This document shows positions 7,702-16,890 of a DNA stretch of 64,000 nt, piece by piece. Origin of the DNA: Phil1 sp040767925. GTDB taxonomy: Bacteria; Bacillota; Clostridia; Christensenellales; CAG-138. The position numbers were made by a program, and so were the translations under genes. A model generated the notes under the pieces. The model did no database searches. It had not been told where the DNA came from and worked only from the letters and a program-made list of their open reading frames with translations. The stretch covers positions 458,705-522,704 of the forward strand of contig JAXGNN010000003.1 in the NCBI GenBank assembly GCA_040767925.1, written 5' to 3'. Position 1 is the stretch's first letter. Every line of letters starts with the position of its first letter.

Positions 7702-10662
7702 TCAAAGTATATACGCGTAGTCGTTCACTACAGTCATAATAAAGCATTCTATGGCAGGGTCAAGCTCATTCTGCTTCGAAAGGTCGTAATTTCTAGTTTC
7801 GCCGTTCAGCCGCACGCGCACGAAGGACGGGTTCTGCGGATCTATGAGGCGGAAGCCCTCGTTCTCGCTGTCTTCCATATCCTCCGCCGCGGAGAAATAG
7901 GTGAACTTCTCGATGTACGGCCTGCTCTCGTAAGGGCAGAAGGCGGCGCAGTTGCCGCACTCGTTGCACAGCCTGTCGATGTGGAGGATCTGCCGCATCG
8001 CGCAGCCGGGCACGACGAGCGCCGCGTTCGCGCGGTTCGGGCAGACGGAAACGCAGTTTTCGCACACGGTCGAGCAGCCGAGGCAGCGCGCGGCCTCCTT
8101 CCCGCAGGGCTCGCAGAGGACGCTCTTCCGGCGGAGCGTTTCGCCATAGTCCCGCCGGGTTTCGACCGGCATGTCGAACGAGCGGGCGCCCGCGATGACC
8201 GCGTCCGCGAATTTGCGCGCGTCCGCGATGGCCTCGACCACCGTCGACGGGCCGCGCAGCGCGTCGCCCGCGACGTAGACGCCGTCGCCGCAGTCGAACT
8301 TCGCCCTGCCGCGCGCGTCGAGCGCGACGCCGTAGCGCGCGAATGCCGCCCCGTCCGGCTTCTCGCCGACCGCGGCGATCACGGTATCCGCGTCGATCTC
8401 TACCAATTCGTCGGTTTCGACGGGCGAGCGCCTGCCGCTCGCGTCCGGCGCGCCGAGCTTCATCCGGCGGCAGACGAGCTTGCTCCTCTCCTGGCGGACG
8501 GGGGAAAGCAGCTCCGCGAACTCCACGCCGTCCTCGAGGGCGAGCTTCAGCTCCTCTTCCTCGGCGGGCATATATTTCTTCGTGCGGCGATAGACGATGG
8601 AAACCTTCCCAACGCCCATGCGCTTGGCCTGCCGCGCGGCGTCCATCGCCGTGTTGCCTCCGCCCACGACGGCGAGCGCGCTCCCGAGCTTCTGCGAATC
8701 CGGGGCGGCCTTCGCCGATCTCAAGAAGTCGATGGCGTTGACGACGTTGCCCTCAATGTTAAGTTCGCCATTCTTCTCCGCGCCGAAGGCGAGGAGGATA
8801 TAGTCGAAGCCCTCCGCTTTCAGCTCCTCGAGGGAGGGCGCTTCCTTGCCGGTCACGAAGGCCGCGCCCATGCGCTCCGCGAGCGCCGCGTCGCGCGCGA
8901 TCGCCTCATTCGATATGCGGAAGGAGGGGATGACGTTTCTCACGAGGCCGCCGACTTCTTGTTCGCGCTCGAACACCGTCGCGGGGTAGCCTTCCCGCGC
9001 GAGGAAGTACGCCGCGGCGATGCCCGCGGGGCCGCCGCCGACGATGGCCGTGCGCGGGCCTTCTTTCAATTCCGCGGGGACGACGGCCTCCATCAGCGCG
9101 TCGTAGCCTTTCTCTGCCGCCTCGAGCTTGAGGTCGCGGATGTGCACGCTCTCCTCATAGAAGTTGCGCGTGCACTTGTCCATGCAGCGGTGCGCGCAGA
9201 TGGTGCCGGTGATGAAGGGCAGCGCGTTCTTTTCGACGATGACGCGCAGCGCGTCCTCGAAAAGGCCCTTGCCGCACAGCTCGATGTATTCCGGCACATC
9301 CTGGCGGATGGGGCAGCCGTGCGCGCAGGGCGCGGCGAAGCAGTCGATTAGGGGCACCTTCTCCTCGAACTTGCGCGAGGGCAGGGGCTTGATGGGCTTT
9401 AGGTGGTGCTTGTCGTAGACAGCTTCCTTCGAGAGCCTTTCGACCGCGTCCGCGTCCACACCCACGAAGGGCTTGTATTCCAGGCCCTCGCAGAGCCGCG
9501 CGAGCTGCGCGAACCTTCCGTAGCCGCCCGGCTTCAAGATGGTCGTCGCCACGGTGACGGGCCAGATACCGGCCTCAAAGAGCTTTTTGAAGTTGAAATA
9601 ATCCGCGCCGCCGGAGAAGGAGAGGCGAAGCTTTCCTTTAAATTCCCGCGCGAATCGCGCCGCCATCTCGATGGTGAGGGGGTAGAGCGCGCGGCCGGAC
9701 ATGTACATTTCCTCGCTGGGCAGTTCCTTCGCCCTCACGTCCACGGGGAATGTGTTGGAGAGTTTCAGGCCGAATTCGAGGCCGAGGTCCTCCGCGAGGG
9801 CGAGGAGCCTTCGGAACATGGGGACCGCGTCCGCGTACTGCAGATCCTCGCGGAAATGGTGGTCGTCGAAGGCGACGTAGTCGTAGCCCATGGCGTCGAG
9901 GCGCTCCCTCGCGAACGCGTAGCCTAAAATCGTCGGGTTGCACTTGACGAACGCGTTGAGCCGCTTTTCCCGTATGAGATACGTCGCGATGGCCTCGATC
10001 TCCTGCGGCGGGCAGCCGTGCAGCGTGGAGATGGTCACGCCGGAACAGATGCGGGGCGAGATGGCGTCGATATCATCCGCGTCCTCGGGGAAGAGCTCCT
10101 TCGCCGTCGCGACGCATTCCCGCCACACGGGCGTGTCGGACGCGTCCTTCATGCCCTCGATGAAGCGGTCGAGCTTTTCGGTTTTGATGCCCGCGAGGTC
10201 GTAGCCCACGCTCATGTTGAACAGGAAGCCCTCGGGGTCGCCGAGGTTCCACTTGCGGCTGATGAGCTTGAGGGCGACCCACGCCTTGACGTATTCGTCG
10301 AACGCCTGCGGCACGGTCAGTTCCGTCGACCATTCGCAGTTGTAGCCCTCGTCCGAGGCGAGTATGCAGGGCCGCGCGATGCACGCGGCGAGCTCCGCGC
10401 CGTCCATCTTCTGCACGGTCTTCAACTCAAAGAAGCGCGCGCCCGCGACGTAGCTCGCGATGATGTTTTCCGCAAGCTGCGTGTTGGGCCCCGCGGCGGG
10501 ACCGAAGGGCGTTTCGATCCGCCCGTCGAAGAGGGGCAGCGCCCTGTTATCCTTCTTATGATACAGCTCGCTCACGAAGAAGGCGGAGCCGTGCTTCTCA
10601 TGCTCCGCGAGGAGCCACTCCATAAGCTGCCGGAAGGGCAGCGGGGACATGCGTTCGCTCAT
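7702..10662 (-). CDS. ygfK: YgfK-like flavin/iron-sulfur oxidoreductase (putative selenate reductase subunit)
   Basis: 986 residues. The first ~400 form a dihydroorotate-dehydrogenase-like flavin barrel (FGPAAGPNTQ at the start). Next comes a glutamate-synthase-small-subunit-like region with Cys-rich segment (CAHGCPIRQDVPEY, CAHRCMDKCTR), an FAD fold (AIVGGGPAGIAAAYFL) and an NAD(P) fold (AVVGGGNTAMDAARQ). The C-terminus has ferredoxin-type clusters (CLGCSTVCENCVSVCPNRA, CNECGNCAAFCPYES). It is the hallmark subunit of the selenium-linked purine gene set, where it probably acts as an electron carrier or reductase for the molybdenum enzyme. The selenate reductase name is historical and unproven here. 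It lies 20 bases from xdh and 20 from ssnA. Confidence 0.93.
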   Translation of the reverse strand: MSERMSPLPFRQLMEWLLAEHEKHGSAFFVSELYHKKDNRALPLFDGRIETPFGPAAGPNTQLAENIIASYVAGARFFELKTVQKMDGAELAACIARPCILASDEGYNCEWSTELTVPQAFDEYVKAWVALKLISRKWNLGDPEGFLFNMSVGYDLAGIKTEKLDRFIEGMKDASDTPVWRECVATAKELFPEDADDIDAISPRICSGVTISTLHGCPPQEIEAIATYLIREKRLNAFVKCNPTILGYAFARERLDAMGYDYVAFDDHHFREDLQYADAVPMFRRLLALAEDLGLEFGLKLSNTFPVDVRAKELPSEEMYMSGRALYPLTIEMAARFAREFKGKLRLSFSGGADYFNFKKLFEAGIWPVTVATTILKPGGYGRFAQLARLCEGLEYKPFVGVDADAVERLSKEAVYDKHHLKPIKPLPSRKFEEKVPLIDCFAAPCAHGCPIRQDVPEYIELCGKGLFEDALRVIVEKNALPFITGTICAHRCMDKCTRNFYEESVHIRDLKLEAAEKGYDALMEAVVPAELKEGPRTAIVGGGPAGIAAAYFLAREGYPATVFEREQEVGGLVRNVIPSFRISNEAIARDAALAERMGAAFVTGKEAPSLEELKAEGFDYILLAFGAEKNGELNIEGNVVNAIDFLRSAKAAPDSQKLGSALAVVGGGNTAMDAARQAKRMGVGKVSIVYRRTKKYMPAEEEELKLALEDGVEFAELLSPVRQERSKLVCRRMKLGAPDASGRRSPVETDELVEIDADTVIAAVGEKPDGAAFARYGVALDARGRAKFDCGDGVYVAGDALRGPSTVVEAIADARKFADAVIAGARSFDMPVETRRDYGETLRRKSVLCEPCGKEAARCLGCSTVCENCVSVCPNRANAALVVPGCAMRQILHIDRLCNECGNCAAFCPYESRPYIEKFTYFSAAEDMEDSENEGFRLIDPQNPSFVRVRLNGETRNYDLSKQNELDPAIECFIMTVVNDYAYIL

Positions 10663-10682
10663 TTTCTCCTTCTCCTCCCTCT

Positions 10683-12014
10683 TTATCCGTTGAGGCGCGC
10701 CCAGAGTCCTTCGGCGCTCTCGAGCGTTTTCCTGTTAACTTCCTCCTCGTCGACGCCGACGAGCTGCCTGTCCTTCATCAATATTTTGCCGTTGCACATG
10801 GTCGTCTCGCACTGGCGGCCCGTCATGCCGAAAAGGATGTGGCCGTCGATGTTGTCCGCCGAGAACGGGGTGTACGGCTTGTAGTCCATGACGATCACGT
10901 CCGCCGCGGCGCCGGGCTTCAGCACGCCCAGCGGAGCTTCAAAGTAGCGCGCCGCGATCTTCGCGTTGTTGGCAAAGAGCATCGACGTCGCCTCCGTCCA
11001 GCCGACGTTGGGCAAACACGCGTTGTGCCTCTGGATGAGGAGGGCGACCTTGACGCTCTCGGTCATGTCGAAGGTGTACGCGTCCGTGCCGAGGCCCACG
11101 AGGACGCCTTTTTTCATCATCTGCAGCACGGGCGAGCAGCCCACGGCGTTGCCCATGTTGGATTCGGGGTTGTTGACCACCATGGTTCCCGTTTCCCGAA
11201 TGATGTCCATCTCGGCCGCGTTGACGTGGATGCAGTGGCCGAGTATGGTCTTTTCGCCGAGGATGTCGTTGCTAAGGAGGCGATTGACGCTGCGCGTGCC
11301 GTAATTCCGAAGGCTGTCGTACACGTCGTTCATGCCCTCGGAAACGTGGATGTGGAATCCCGTCCTGCCGTTGTTCTCCGCGGCGCACTTTTCAAACGTC
11401 TCGTCGCTCATCGTGAAGAGCGCGTGCCCGCCGAACATCGCGGCGAGCATGGGGTCCTTCTCCCTTTCGCACCAGGTGATGAAATCCCCGTTTTCCTTTA
11501 TGGCGGCGTCTCGCTTCGCCGCGCCGTCGCGGTCGGACACCTCGTAGCACAGGCAGGTGCGCACGCCGAGCTCCTGCGCGACGTCCTTGATGGCAAAAAG
11601 GCTCCCCTCGATCTCAAGATAGCTCGCGTGGTGGTCGAAAAGCGTGGTGCAGCCGGTCTTGATGCAGTCGATATAGGTCTGGTAGGCGCTCCTTCGCGTA
11701 TCCTCGAGGGTGAGGTTGCGGTCGATCTTCCACCACATGCCGTCGAGCACCTCGAAGAAGTTCTCGGCGTTGTAGCCGGTGATGGAGAGCCCGCGCGCGA
11801 GCGCGCTGTAGATGTGGCTGTGCGCGTTGATGAAGGCGGGCATGATGACGCCGCCCCGCGCGTCTACGAATTCCGCGTCCGGATACTTTTTTCGGATGGC
11901 CGCGCTCTCGCCGACCTCTTTGATTTTCGTCCCCTCGACGGCGATTGCGCCCGAGGCGAGATAGGGAAGCGCCGCGTCCCGCGTGATCAGTTTTCCGTTG
12001 CCTATGACGATCAT
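10683..12014 (-). CDS. ssnA: SsnA-like amidohydrolase of selenium/purine metabolism
   Basis: 443 residues from the ATG at 12014, which I prefer over an ATG at 12029 because GGAGG lies 8 bases before it. An amidohydrolase-fold enzyme: the metal ligands are visible as NAHSH (H-x-H), LGHCIH and GLGTDAY. Related enzymes deaminate guanine or chlorinated triazines, and SsnA is the marker gene of selenium-dependent molybdenum hydroxylase clusters. A purine or purine-derived amine or hydantoin is the likely substrate, by inference. It is the first gene of the leftward operon ssnA-ygfK-xdh-deoC, behind a good promoter at 12124-12152. Confidence 0.92.
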   Translation of the reverse strand: MIVIGNGKLITRDAALPYLASGAIAVEGTKIKEVGESAAIRKKYPDAEFVDARGGVIMPAFINAHSHIYSALARGLSITGYNAENFFEVLDGMWWKIDRNLTLEDTRRSAYQTYIDCIKTGCTTLFDHHASYLEIEGSLFAIKDVAQELGVRTCLCYEVSDRDGAAKRDAAIKENGDFITWCEREKDPMLAAMFGGHALFTMSDETFEKCAAENNGRTGFHIHVSEGMNDVYDSLRNYGTRSVNRLLSNDILGEKTILGHCIHVNAAEMDIIRETGTMVVNNPESNMGNAVGCSPVLQMMKKGVLVGLGTDAYTFDMTESVKVALLIQRHNACLPNVGWTEATSMLFANNAKIAARYFEAPLGVLKPGAAADVIVMDYKPYTPFSADNIDGHILFGMTGRQCETTMCNGKILMKDRQLVGVDEEEVNRKTLESAEGLWARLNG

Positions 12015-12123
12015 GATTGTTTCCTCCATGCCTATGATGTGAAAAAGCGCGTGCGATCAAACAGTTTGTTTGACGCCCGCGCGCGAAGCACTCCCTTACA
12101 GCAGTCCTTATTTCGTTTTTTCC

Positions 12124-12152
12124 ATTTTATCATGGGCGTTTCCAATTATCAA
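12124..12152 (-). promoter_or_regulatory. Promoter of the ssnA-ygfK-xdh-deoC operon
   Basis: On the minus strand: TTGATA (12152-12147), a 17-base spacer, TAAAAT (12129-12124). It is a near-consensus housekeeping promoter, about 110 bases upstream of ssnA. Confidence 0.7.
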
Positions 12153-12182
12153 GAGCTACGATGGACGCGTGAATCAAAAATA

Positions 12183-12199
12183 TTTTAGTTAACCTAAAA
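12183..12199. promoter_or_regulatory. Inverted-repeat operator candidate between the two purine arms
   Basis: TTTTAG (12183-12188), five bases, CTAAAA (12194-12199). It sits between the leftward ssnA promoter and the rightward promoter of the YheO-type regulator, where it could control both arms. Confidence 0.45.
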
Positions 12200-12216
12200 A
12201 ATTTTATTGTTTCCTC

Positions 12217-12244
12217 TTGAATTCCTGTGCGGATATGGTAAACT
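12217..12244 (+). promoter_or_regulatory. Promoter of the YheO-type regulator gene
   Basis: TTGAAT (12217-12222), a 16-base spacer, TAAACT (12239-12244), 33 bases before the start codon at 12278. Confidence 0.5.
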
Positions 12245-12277
12245 GAATTCATCGATACTAAGCATCGGGAGGATCGC

Positions 12278-12916
12278 ATGAACGAGGAACTGCTCGATAC
12301 GCTCAAACGGCTCGCAAAGGCGATTGCGGCGCAGTTCGGCCCGAACTGCGAGGTGGTCGTGCACGACCTCTCGGGCGGCGACCCGGAGAACACCATCGCC
12401 GCCATCGAGAACGGCCACGTCTCCAACCGGAGCGTGGGCAAGGGCGGCTCGCACATCGCGCTCGAGGCGATGAAGGCGGGTACAAGGAACCTCCCCGACC
12501 ATTACGACTACCTGACCAAAACCGCCGACGGGCGGATCCTCCGCTCCGGCACGGTTTATATCAACGACTGCGACGGCAGGCCCGTGGGCATCTTTTCAAT
12601 CAATTTCGACCTTACGCCCTTCATGATGGCGCAGTCCGCCATGGAGTCGCTCGTCCGCAGCGACACCGCCTCCGGCGAGCCGGAGCGCATCCCCACCAAC
12701 GTGAACGAGCTGCTCGACGACCTTCTCGAGCAGAGCGTCAAGCTCATCGGCAAGCCCGTGGCCCTCATGAACAAGGACGACAAGGTGCGCGCCATCCGCT
12801 ACCTCAACGACGCCGGCGCCATGCTCATCACAAAGAGCGGGGACAAGATCGCAAGCTACTTCGGCATCAGCAAATACACCCTGTATTCCTATCTGGATTC
12901 CGGCGGCAAAAACTGA
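12278..12916 (+). CDS. YheO/DauR-type PAS-HTH transcriptional regulator
   Basis: 212 residues. The N-terminal half (about 5-120) is the PAS-like YheO sensor domain (FGPNCEVVVHDLSGGDPENT, later TVYINDCDGRPVGIFSINFD). The C-terminal ~50 residues are the matching helix-turn-helix (KIASYFGISKYTLYSYL). Regulators of this class control amino-acid and purine-derived catabolism. It lies between the divergent arms of the selenium/purine cluster, directly before ygeY, and is the obvious candidate regulator. The ATG at 12278 follows CGGGAGGATCGC. Confidence 0.9.
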   Translation: MNEELLDTLKRLAKAIAAQFGPNCEVVVHDLSGGDPENTIAAIENGHVSNRSVGKGGSHIALEAMKAGTRNLPDHYDYLTKTADGRILRSGTVYINDCDGRPVGIFSINFDLTPFMMAQSAMESLVRSDTASGEPERIPTNVNELLDDLLEQSVKLIGKPVALMNKDDKVRAIRYLNDAGAMLITKSGDKIASYFGISKYTLYSYLDSGGKN

Positions 12917-12958
12917 CCGCCGTCAATACCACCAAACAACACCTAAAAGGAGAGAAAC

Positions 12959-14320
12959 ATGGATTTTAACGAGATTAAAAAGGCCGGCGAGGGCTATCTC
13001 CCTCAGATGACGAAATTCCTGCGCGACCTCATAAAGATACCGGGCGAGAGCTGCGGCGAGGAGGGCGTGATCAAGAGGATCGCCAGGGAGATGCAGGACG
13101 TGGGCTTCGACGCGGTCGAGATCGACGGCCTCGGCAACGTTCTGGGCTACATGGGCAGCGGGGACAGGCTCATCGCCTACGACGCGCACATCGACACCGT
13201 TGGCCTCGGCAACAGGAGCAACTGGAAGTTCGACCCCTACGAGGGATATGAGAACGAAACCGAGATCGGCGGGCGCGGCGCTTCCGATCAGCTCGGCGGC
13301 ATCGTAAGCTCGGTTTACGGCGCGCGCATCATGAAGGACCTGGGCCTCATCCCCGCGGGCACGCGCATCCTCGTCACGGGCACCGTGCAGGAAGAGGACT
13401 GCGACGGCATGTGCTGGCAGTACATCTACAATAAGGATAATGTCAAACCGGAGTTTGTCGTCATCACCGAGCCGACGGACGGAGGCATCTACCGCGGCCA
13501 CCGCGGCAGGATGGAGATCCGCGTGGACGTCCGGGGCGTCTCCTGCCACGGCAGCGCGCCCGAGCGCGGGGATAACGCTATCTACAAGATGGCGGACATC
13601 CTCAAGGAAGTCAAGGCGCTCAACGAGAACGGCTGCGGGGACGACGCGGAGATCAAGGGCCTCGTCAAAATGCTCGATCCGAAGTTCAACCCCGGGCATT
13701 ACGAGGACGCGCGCTTCCTCGGCCGCGGCACCGTGACGGTTTCCGAAATCTTCTTCACCTCCCCCTCGCGCTGCGCGGTCGCGGACTCCTGCTCGGTGTC
13801 GCTCGACCGCCGCATGACGGCCGGCGAAACGTGGGATTCCTGCATCAAGGAAATCGAGTCGCTGCCCTCCTGCCAAAAATACGGCGCGAAGGTCTCCATG
13901 TACATGTACGACCGCCCCGCGTGGACGGGCGAGGTGTACGAGACGGAGTGCTACTTCCCGACCTGGATCAACAAGGAGAGCGCGCCCCACGTGCAGGCGC
14001 TCTATGAGGCGCACAAGGCGCTCTACGGCACGGAGCGCACGAATGAGCCGGGCAACGCCGACAAGCGCGACCGCCCCCTCGTCGACAAGTGGACCTTCTC
14101 GACCAACGGCGTCTCCATTCAGGGCCGGTACGGCATCCCCTGCGTGGGCTTCGGCCCCGGCGCGGAGAGCCAGGCGCACGCGCCCAACGAGATCACCTGG
14201 AAAAAGGACCTCGCGGTGTGCGCGGCCGTATATGCGCTCCTGCCCGGCATGTACAAGGGCGGCAGTTCGGAGGACGTGACGCAGTTCCGCGCGACCCTTA
14301 CCGACAACGTCATCCAATAA
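12959..14320 (+). CDS. ygeY: YgeY, selenium-metabolism-linked M20-type hydrolase
   Basis: 453 residues, M20 metallopeptidase fold. Metal-site sequences are visible: DAHIDTVG, GRGASDQLGG, TGTVQEEDCDG (the catalytic Glu pair) and TEPTDGGIYRGHRG. A dimerisation domain occupies roughly residues 190-310. YgeY proteins occur with SsnA, YgfK and YgeW and have been linked to anaerobic uric acid breakdown, where they probably hydrolyse an acyl-amide or carbamoyl intermediate; the exact substrate cannot be read from sequence. The start follows AAAGGAGAG. The stop is 28 bases before ygeW, so the two are co-transcribed. Confidence 0.93.
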   Translation: MDFNEIKKAGEGYLPQMTKFLRDLIKIPGESCGEEGVIKRIAREMQDVGFDAVEIDGLGNVLGYMGSGDRLIAYDAHIDTVGLGNRSNWKFDPYEGYENETEIGGRGASDQLGGIVSSVYGARIMKDLGLIPAGTRILVTGTVQEEDCDGMCWQYIYNKDNVKPEFVVITEPTDGGIYRGHRGRMEIRVDVRGVSCHGSAPERGDNAIYKMADILKEVKALNENGCGDDAEIKGLVKMLDPKFNPGHYEDARFLGRGTVTVSEIFFTSPSRCAVADSCSVSLDRRMTAGETWDSCIKEIESLPSCQKYGAKVSMYMYDRPAWTGEVYETECYFPTWINKESAPHVQALYEAHKALYGTERTNEPGNADKRDRPLVDKWTFSTNGVSIQGRYGIPCVGFGPGAESQAHAPNEITWKKDLAVCAAVYALLPGMYKGGSSEDVTQFRATLTDNVIQ

Positions 14321-14348
14321 CGATTTTGAAACAGGTACGGAGGATTCT

Positions 14349-15542
14349 ATGAGCAAAATTAAAAAGTACACCGAAGTCATCAAAAAGCTGGACCTGAAGA
14401 ACATGTACGAGGGCGACTTCTTCCTGACCTGGGAGAAAAGCTTCGACGAGATCCAGGGCGTATTCGCCGTCGCGGACGCGCTGCGCGGCCTCCGCGAGAA
14501 CAACATATCCTCGAAGATATTCGACAGCGGCCTCGGCATCAGCCTCTTCCGCGACAATTCGACCCGCACCCGCTTCTCCTTCGCCTCCGCCTGCAACCTC
14601 TTGGGCCTCGAGGTGCAGGACCTCGACGAGGGCAAGAGCCAGATCGCCCACGGCGAGACCGTGCGCGAAACCGCCAACATGATCTCCTTCATGGCGGACG
14701 TCATCGGCATCCGCGACGACATGTACATCGGCAAGGGCAACACCTACATGCGAAACGTCGTCGAGGCGGTCGCGGCCGGCCACAGGGACGGCGTTCTCGA
14801 GCAGAAGCCCACGCTCGTCAACCTCCAGTGCGACATCGACCACCCCACGCAGGTCATGGCGGACGCGCTGCACCTCGTGCACGAGTTCGGCTCGCTTGAA
14901 AACCTGCGCGGCAAGAAGGTCGCCATGACCTGGGCCTACTCGCCCAGCTACGGCAAGCCCCTCTCCGTGCCGCAGGGCGTGATCGGCCTCATGACCCGCC
15001 TCGGCATGGACGTTTCCCTCGCCTATCCCGAGGGGTACGAGGTGATGGACGGCGTTGTCGACATCGCGAAGAAGCAGGCCGCCGAGTCCGGCGGGAAGTT
15101 CACCATCTCCAACGACATGAAGGAAGCCTTCCGCGACGCGGACATCGTCTATCCCAAGAGCTGGGCGCCCTTCAAGGCGATGGAGGAGAGGACAGAGCTT
15201 TACGGCAAGGGCGACTTCGACGGCATCAAAGCCCTCGAGAAGAAGCTGCTCGCGCAGAACGCGCAGCATAAGGACTGGGAGTGCACCGAGGAGATGATGA
15301 AGCTGACCCGGGACGGCAAGGCGCTCTACCTCCACTGCCTGCCCGCCGACATCACGGGCGTTTCCTGCGACGAGGGCGAGGTTGCGGCGAGCGTGTTCGA
15401 CCGCTATCGCGATCCCCTCTACAAGCAGGCCTCCTACAAGCCCTATATCATCGCCGCGATGATCTTCCTCGCCAAGGTGAAGGACCCCGCCGCGAAGCTC
15501 ATCGAGCTCGAGAAGAACGGCGTCATCCGCCACAACGGTTAA
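14349..15542 (+). CDS. ygeW: YgeW, knotted carbamoyltransferase
   Basis: 397 residues, aspartate/ornithine carbamoyltransferase fold. The carbamoyl-phosphate loop is DNSTRTRFSFASA, the second motif DHPTQVMADALHL, and the C-terminal signature LHCLPADITG. YgeW is an unclassified transcarbamylase (neither ATCase nor OTCase) of the selenium/purine gene set. Run in reverse, it would produce carbamoyl phosphate for ATP synthesis from a purine-ring fragment; that is inference. The gene ends before a stem-loop at 15565-15584. Confidence 0.94.
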   Translation: MSKIKKYTEVIKKLDLKNMYEGDFFLTWEKSFDEIQGVFAVADALRGLRENNISSKIFDSGLGISLFRDNSTRTRFSFASACNLLGLEVQDLDEGKSQIAHGETVRETANMISFMADVIGIRDDMYIGKGNTYMRNVVEAVAAGHRDGVLEQKPTLVNLQCDIDHPTQVMADALHLVHEFGSLENLRGKKVAMTWAYSPSYGKPLSVPQGVIGLMTRLGMDVSLAYPEGYEVMDGVVDIAKKQAAESGGKFTISNDMKEAFRDADIVYPKSWAPFKAMEERTELYGKGDFDGIKALEKKLLAQNAQHKDWECTEEMMKLTRDGKALYLHCLPADITGVSCDEGEVAASVFDRYRDPLYKQASYKPYIIAAMIFLAKVKDPAAKLIELEKNGVIRHNG

Positions 15543-15564
15543 ATCGAACAAAGCAGCAGCATGC

Positions 15565-15590
15565 GGGCGGCCGGAAGGTCGCCCGTTCAT
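15565..15590 (+). terminator. Terminator after ygeW
   Basis: Stem GGGCGGCC / GGTCGCCC with a GGAA tetraloop and one G-U pair, followed by the moderately T-rich GTTCATTCT. Confidence 0.5.
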
Positions 15591-15685
15591 TCTATAAAGC
15601 GTTTGATCTCCCGATGACAGGCTTCTGGACGCGGAAAGAAAAAAGTGGGATAATAAGCCATCCCATCGATCGGAGGCTCGCGCCC

Positions 15686-16819
15686 ATGGATTTCACAAAG
15701 CTTACGGAATATCTCGATTCTCTGCGGGAGAAACACGGCACGCCCGCGTGCGACCTCGCCGTGTACCGCGGCCACGCGTGCGTCTACCGCCACAGCGCGG
15801 GCTCCGCCGATCCGAAGAAGCAAAAGCCGGTCACGCCGGACGATCTCTACTGGGTCTACTCCATGACGAAGCTCGTCACGTCCGTCGCGGCGCTCCAGCT
15901 CATCGAGCGGGGACAATTGAGCCTCGAGGATCCCGTGGCGCGCTATCTGCCCGCATTCGCGCACCTGAGCGTGCGCGAGGGCGATGTCGTCCGCCCCGCG
16001 CGCGAAACGCTGAAAATACTGCACCTGTTCACCATGACGGGCGGCTTTAACTATAATATGGAAACGCCAGCCGTCCGCGCGCTCGTCTTTCGCTATGGCC
16101 GCAACCTCACCTCGAAGGAGCTGATCCCCGCGTTCACAAAAGAGCCGCTCGATTTCGAACCCGGCGCGCATTACCAGTACAGCGTGTGCATCGACTTGCT
16201 CGGCGCCGTGGTCGAGGCCGTCTCAGGGGAAAAACTCGGCGCGTATTTCGAGAAAAACATCTTCGGACCTCTCGGCGCGAAGGAGATCGCCTTCTTCCCC
16301 GATGCGAAACAGCGCGCGCGCCTGAGCGTGCAGCACAAGGTCGATCCCGAAACGGGGAAGGTCGTCGTCGGCAGCCAGAAGAACCTTTTAAGCCCGCTGG
16401 GCAGGTTCGAGTCCGGTGGAGGCGGGCTTTTCGCCACGCTCGACTCCTACGCGCTCCTGCCCGACGCGCTCGCCAACGGCAGTGTCGGCGCGAGCGGCGC
16501 GCGCGTGCTCAAACCTGAATCGGTCGCGCTCATGCGCAAGGACTGGCTCACGCCCGTCCAGCGCGCGGATTTCAATAAAATGAAAACCGAGGGGATATAC
16601 AGCTACGGTCTGGGCGTGCGCACGCGCGTGGGCGGCGGCAAGGCAAAATCCCCCGTCGGCGAGTTCGGTTGGGACGGCGCGGCGGGCGCGTATTGCCTGA
16701 TCGATCCCGAGAACTCCCTTTGCGCCGTCTATATGCAGCATGTATTAAGCCACGCGGCCGCCTTCGAGTTCATCCATCCGACGATACGGGATTTGGTATA
16801 CGACGGCATGAATCTTTGA
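15686..16819 (+). CDS. Serine hydrolase of the class C beta-lactamase fold
   Basis: 377 residues from the ATG at 15686 (GGAGG at 15672-15676). The nucleophile motif S-x-x-K is YSMTKLVT near residue 59. The Tyr motif is HYQYS, and the third motif is GWDGAAG in place of K-T-G, as in esterase-like members. No signal peptide is visible, so the protein is probably cytoplasmic. This family includes esterases, D-amino-acid peptidases and unassigned hydrolases, so antibiotic resistance should not be assumed. Longer open sequence upstream overlaps ygeW in another frame and is not used. Confidence 0.88.
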   Translation: MDFTKLTEYLDSLREKHGTPACDLAVYRGHACVYRHSAGSADPKKQKPVTPDDLYWVYSMTKLVTSVAALQLIERGQLSLEDPVARYLPAFAHLSVREGDVVRPARETLKILHLFTMTGGFNYNMETPAVRALVFRYGRNLTSKELIPAFTKEPLDFEPGAHYQYSVCIDLLGAVVEAVSGEKLGAYFEKNIFGPLGAKEIAFFPDAKQRARLSVQHKVDPETGKVVVGSQKNLLSPLGRFESGGGGLFATLDSYALLPDALANGSVGASGARVLKPESVALMRKDWLTPVQRADFNKMKTEGIYSYGLGVRTRVGGGKAKSPVGEFGWDGAAGAYCLIDPENSLCAVYMQHVLSHAAAFEFIHPTIRDLVYDGMNL

Positions 16820-16843
16820 TGGGGACGTCTTTAGCGCGAGGGA

Positions 16844-16890
16844 AAGAAGGGTTACCGCGAAACATACGCCGCGATAGCCCTTCTTTTTAT
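16844..16890. terminator. Bidirectional terminator between convergent genes
   Basis: GAAGGGTTACCGCG pairs, with one wobble and one mismatch, with CGCGATAGCCCTTC, followed on the plus strand by TTTTT. The minus-strand gene at 16887 ends inside its right flank. Confidence 0.6.

Noticed and set aside
5466..7739. 757-codon plus-strand frame opposite xdh
   Set aside because: The minus-strand product has all molybdenum hydroxylase motifs; the plus-strand sequence is low-complexity antisense sequence.
5127..10662. Selenocysteine codons in xdh or ygfK
   Set aside because: Both frames are uninterrupted and their stop codons fit the family ends. Selenium in this system is in the cofactor, not in the chain.
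15281..15685. Extension of the serine hydrolase upstream into ygeW
   Set aside because: The extra sequence is an out-of-frame reading of ygeW; the ATG at 15686 has its own ribosome site.
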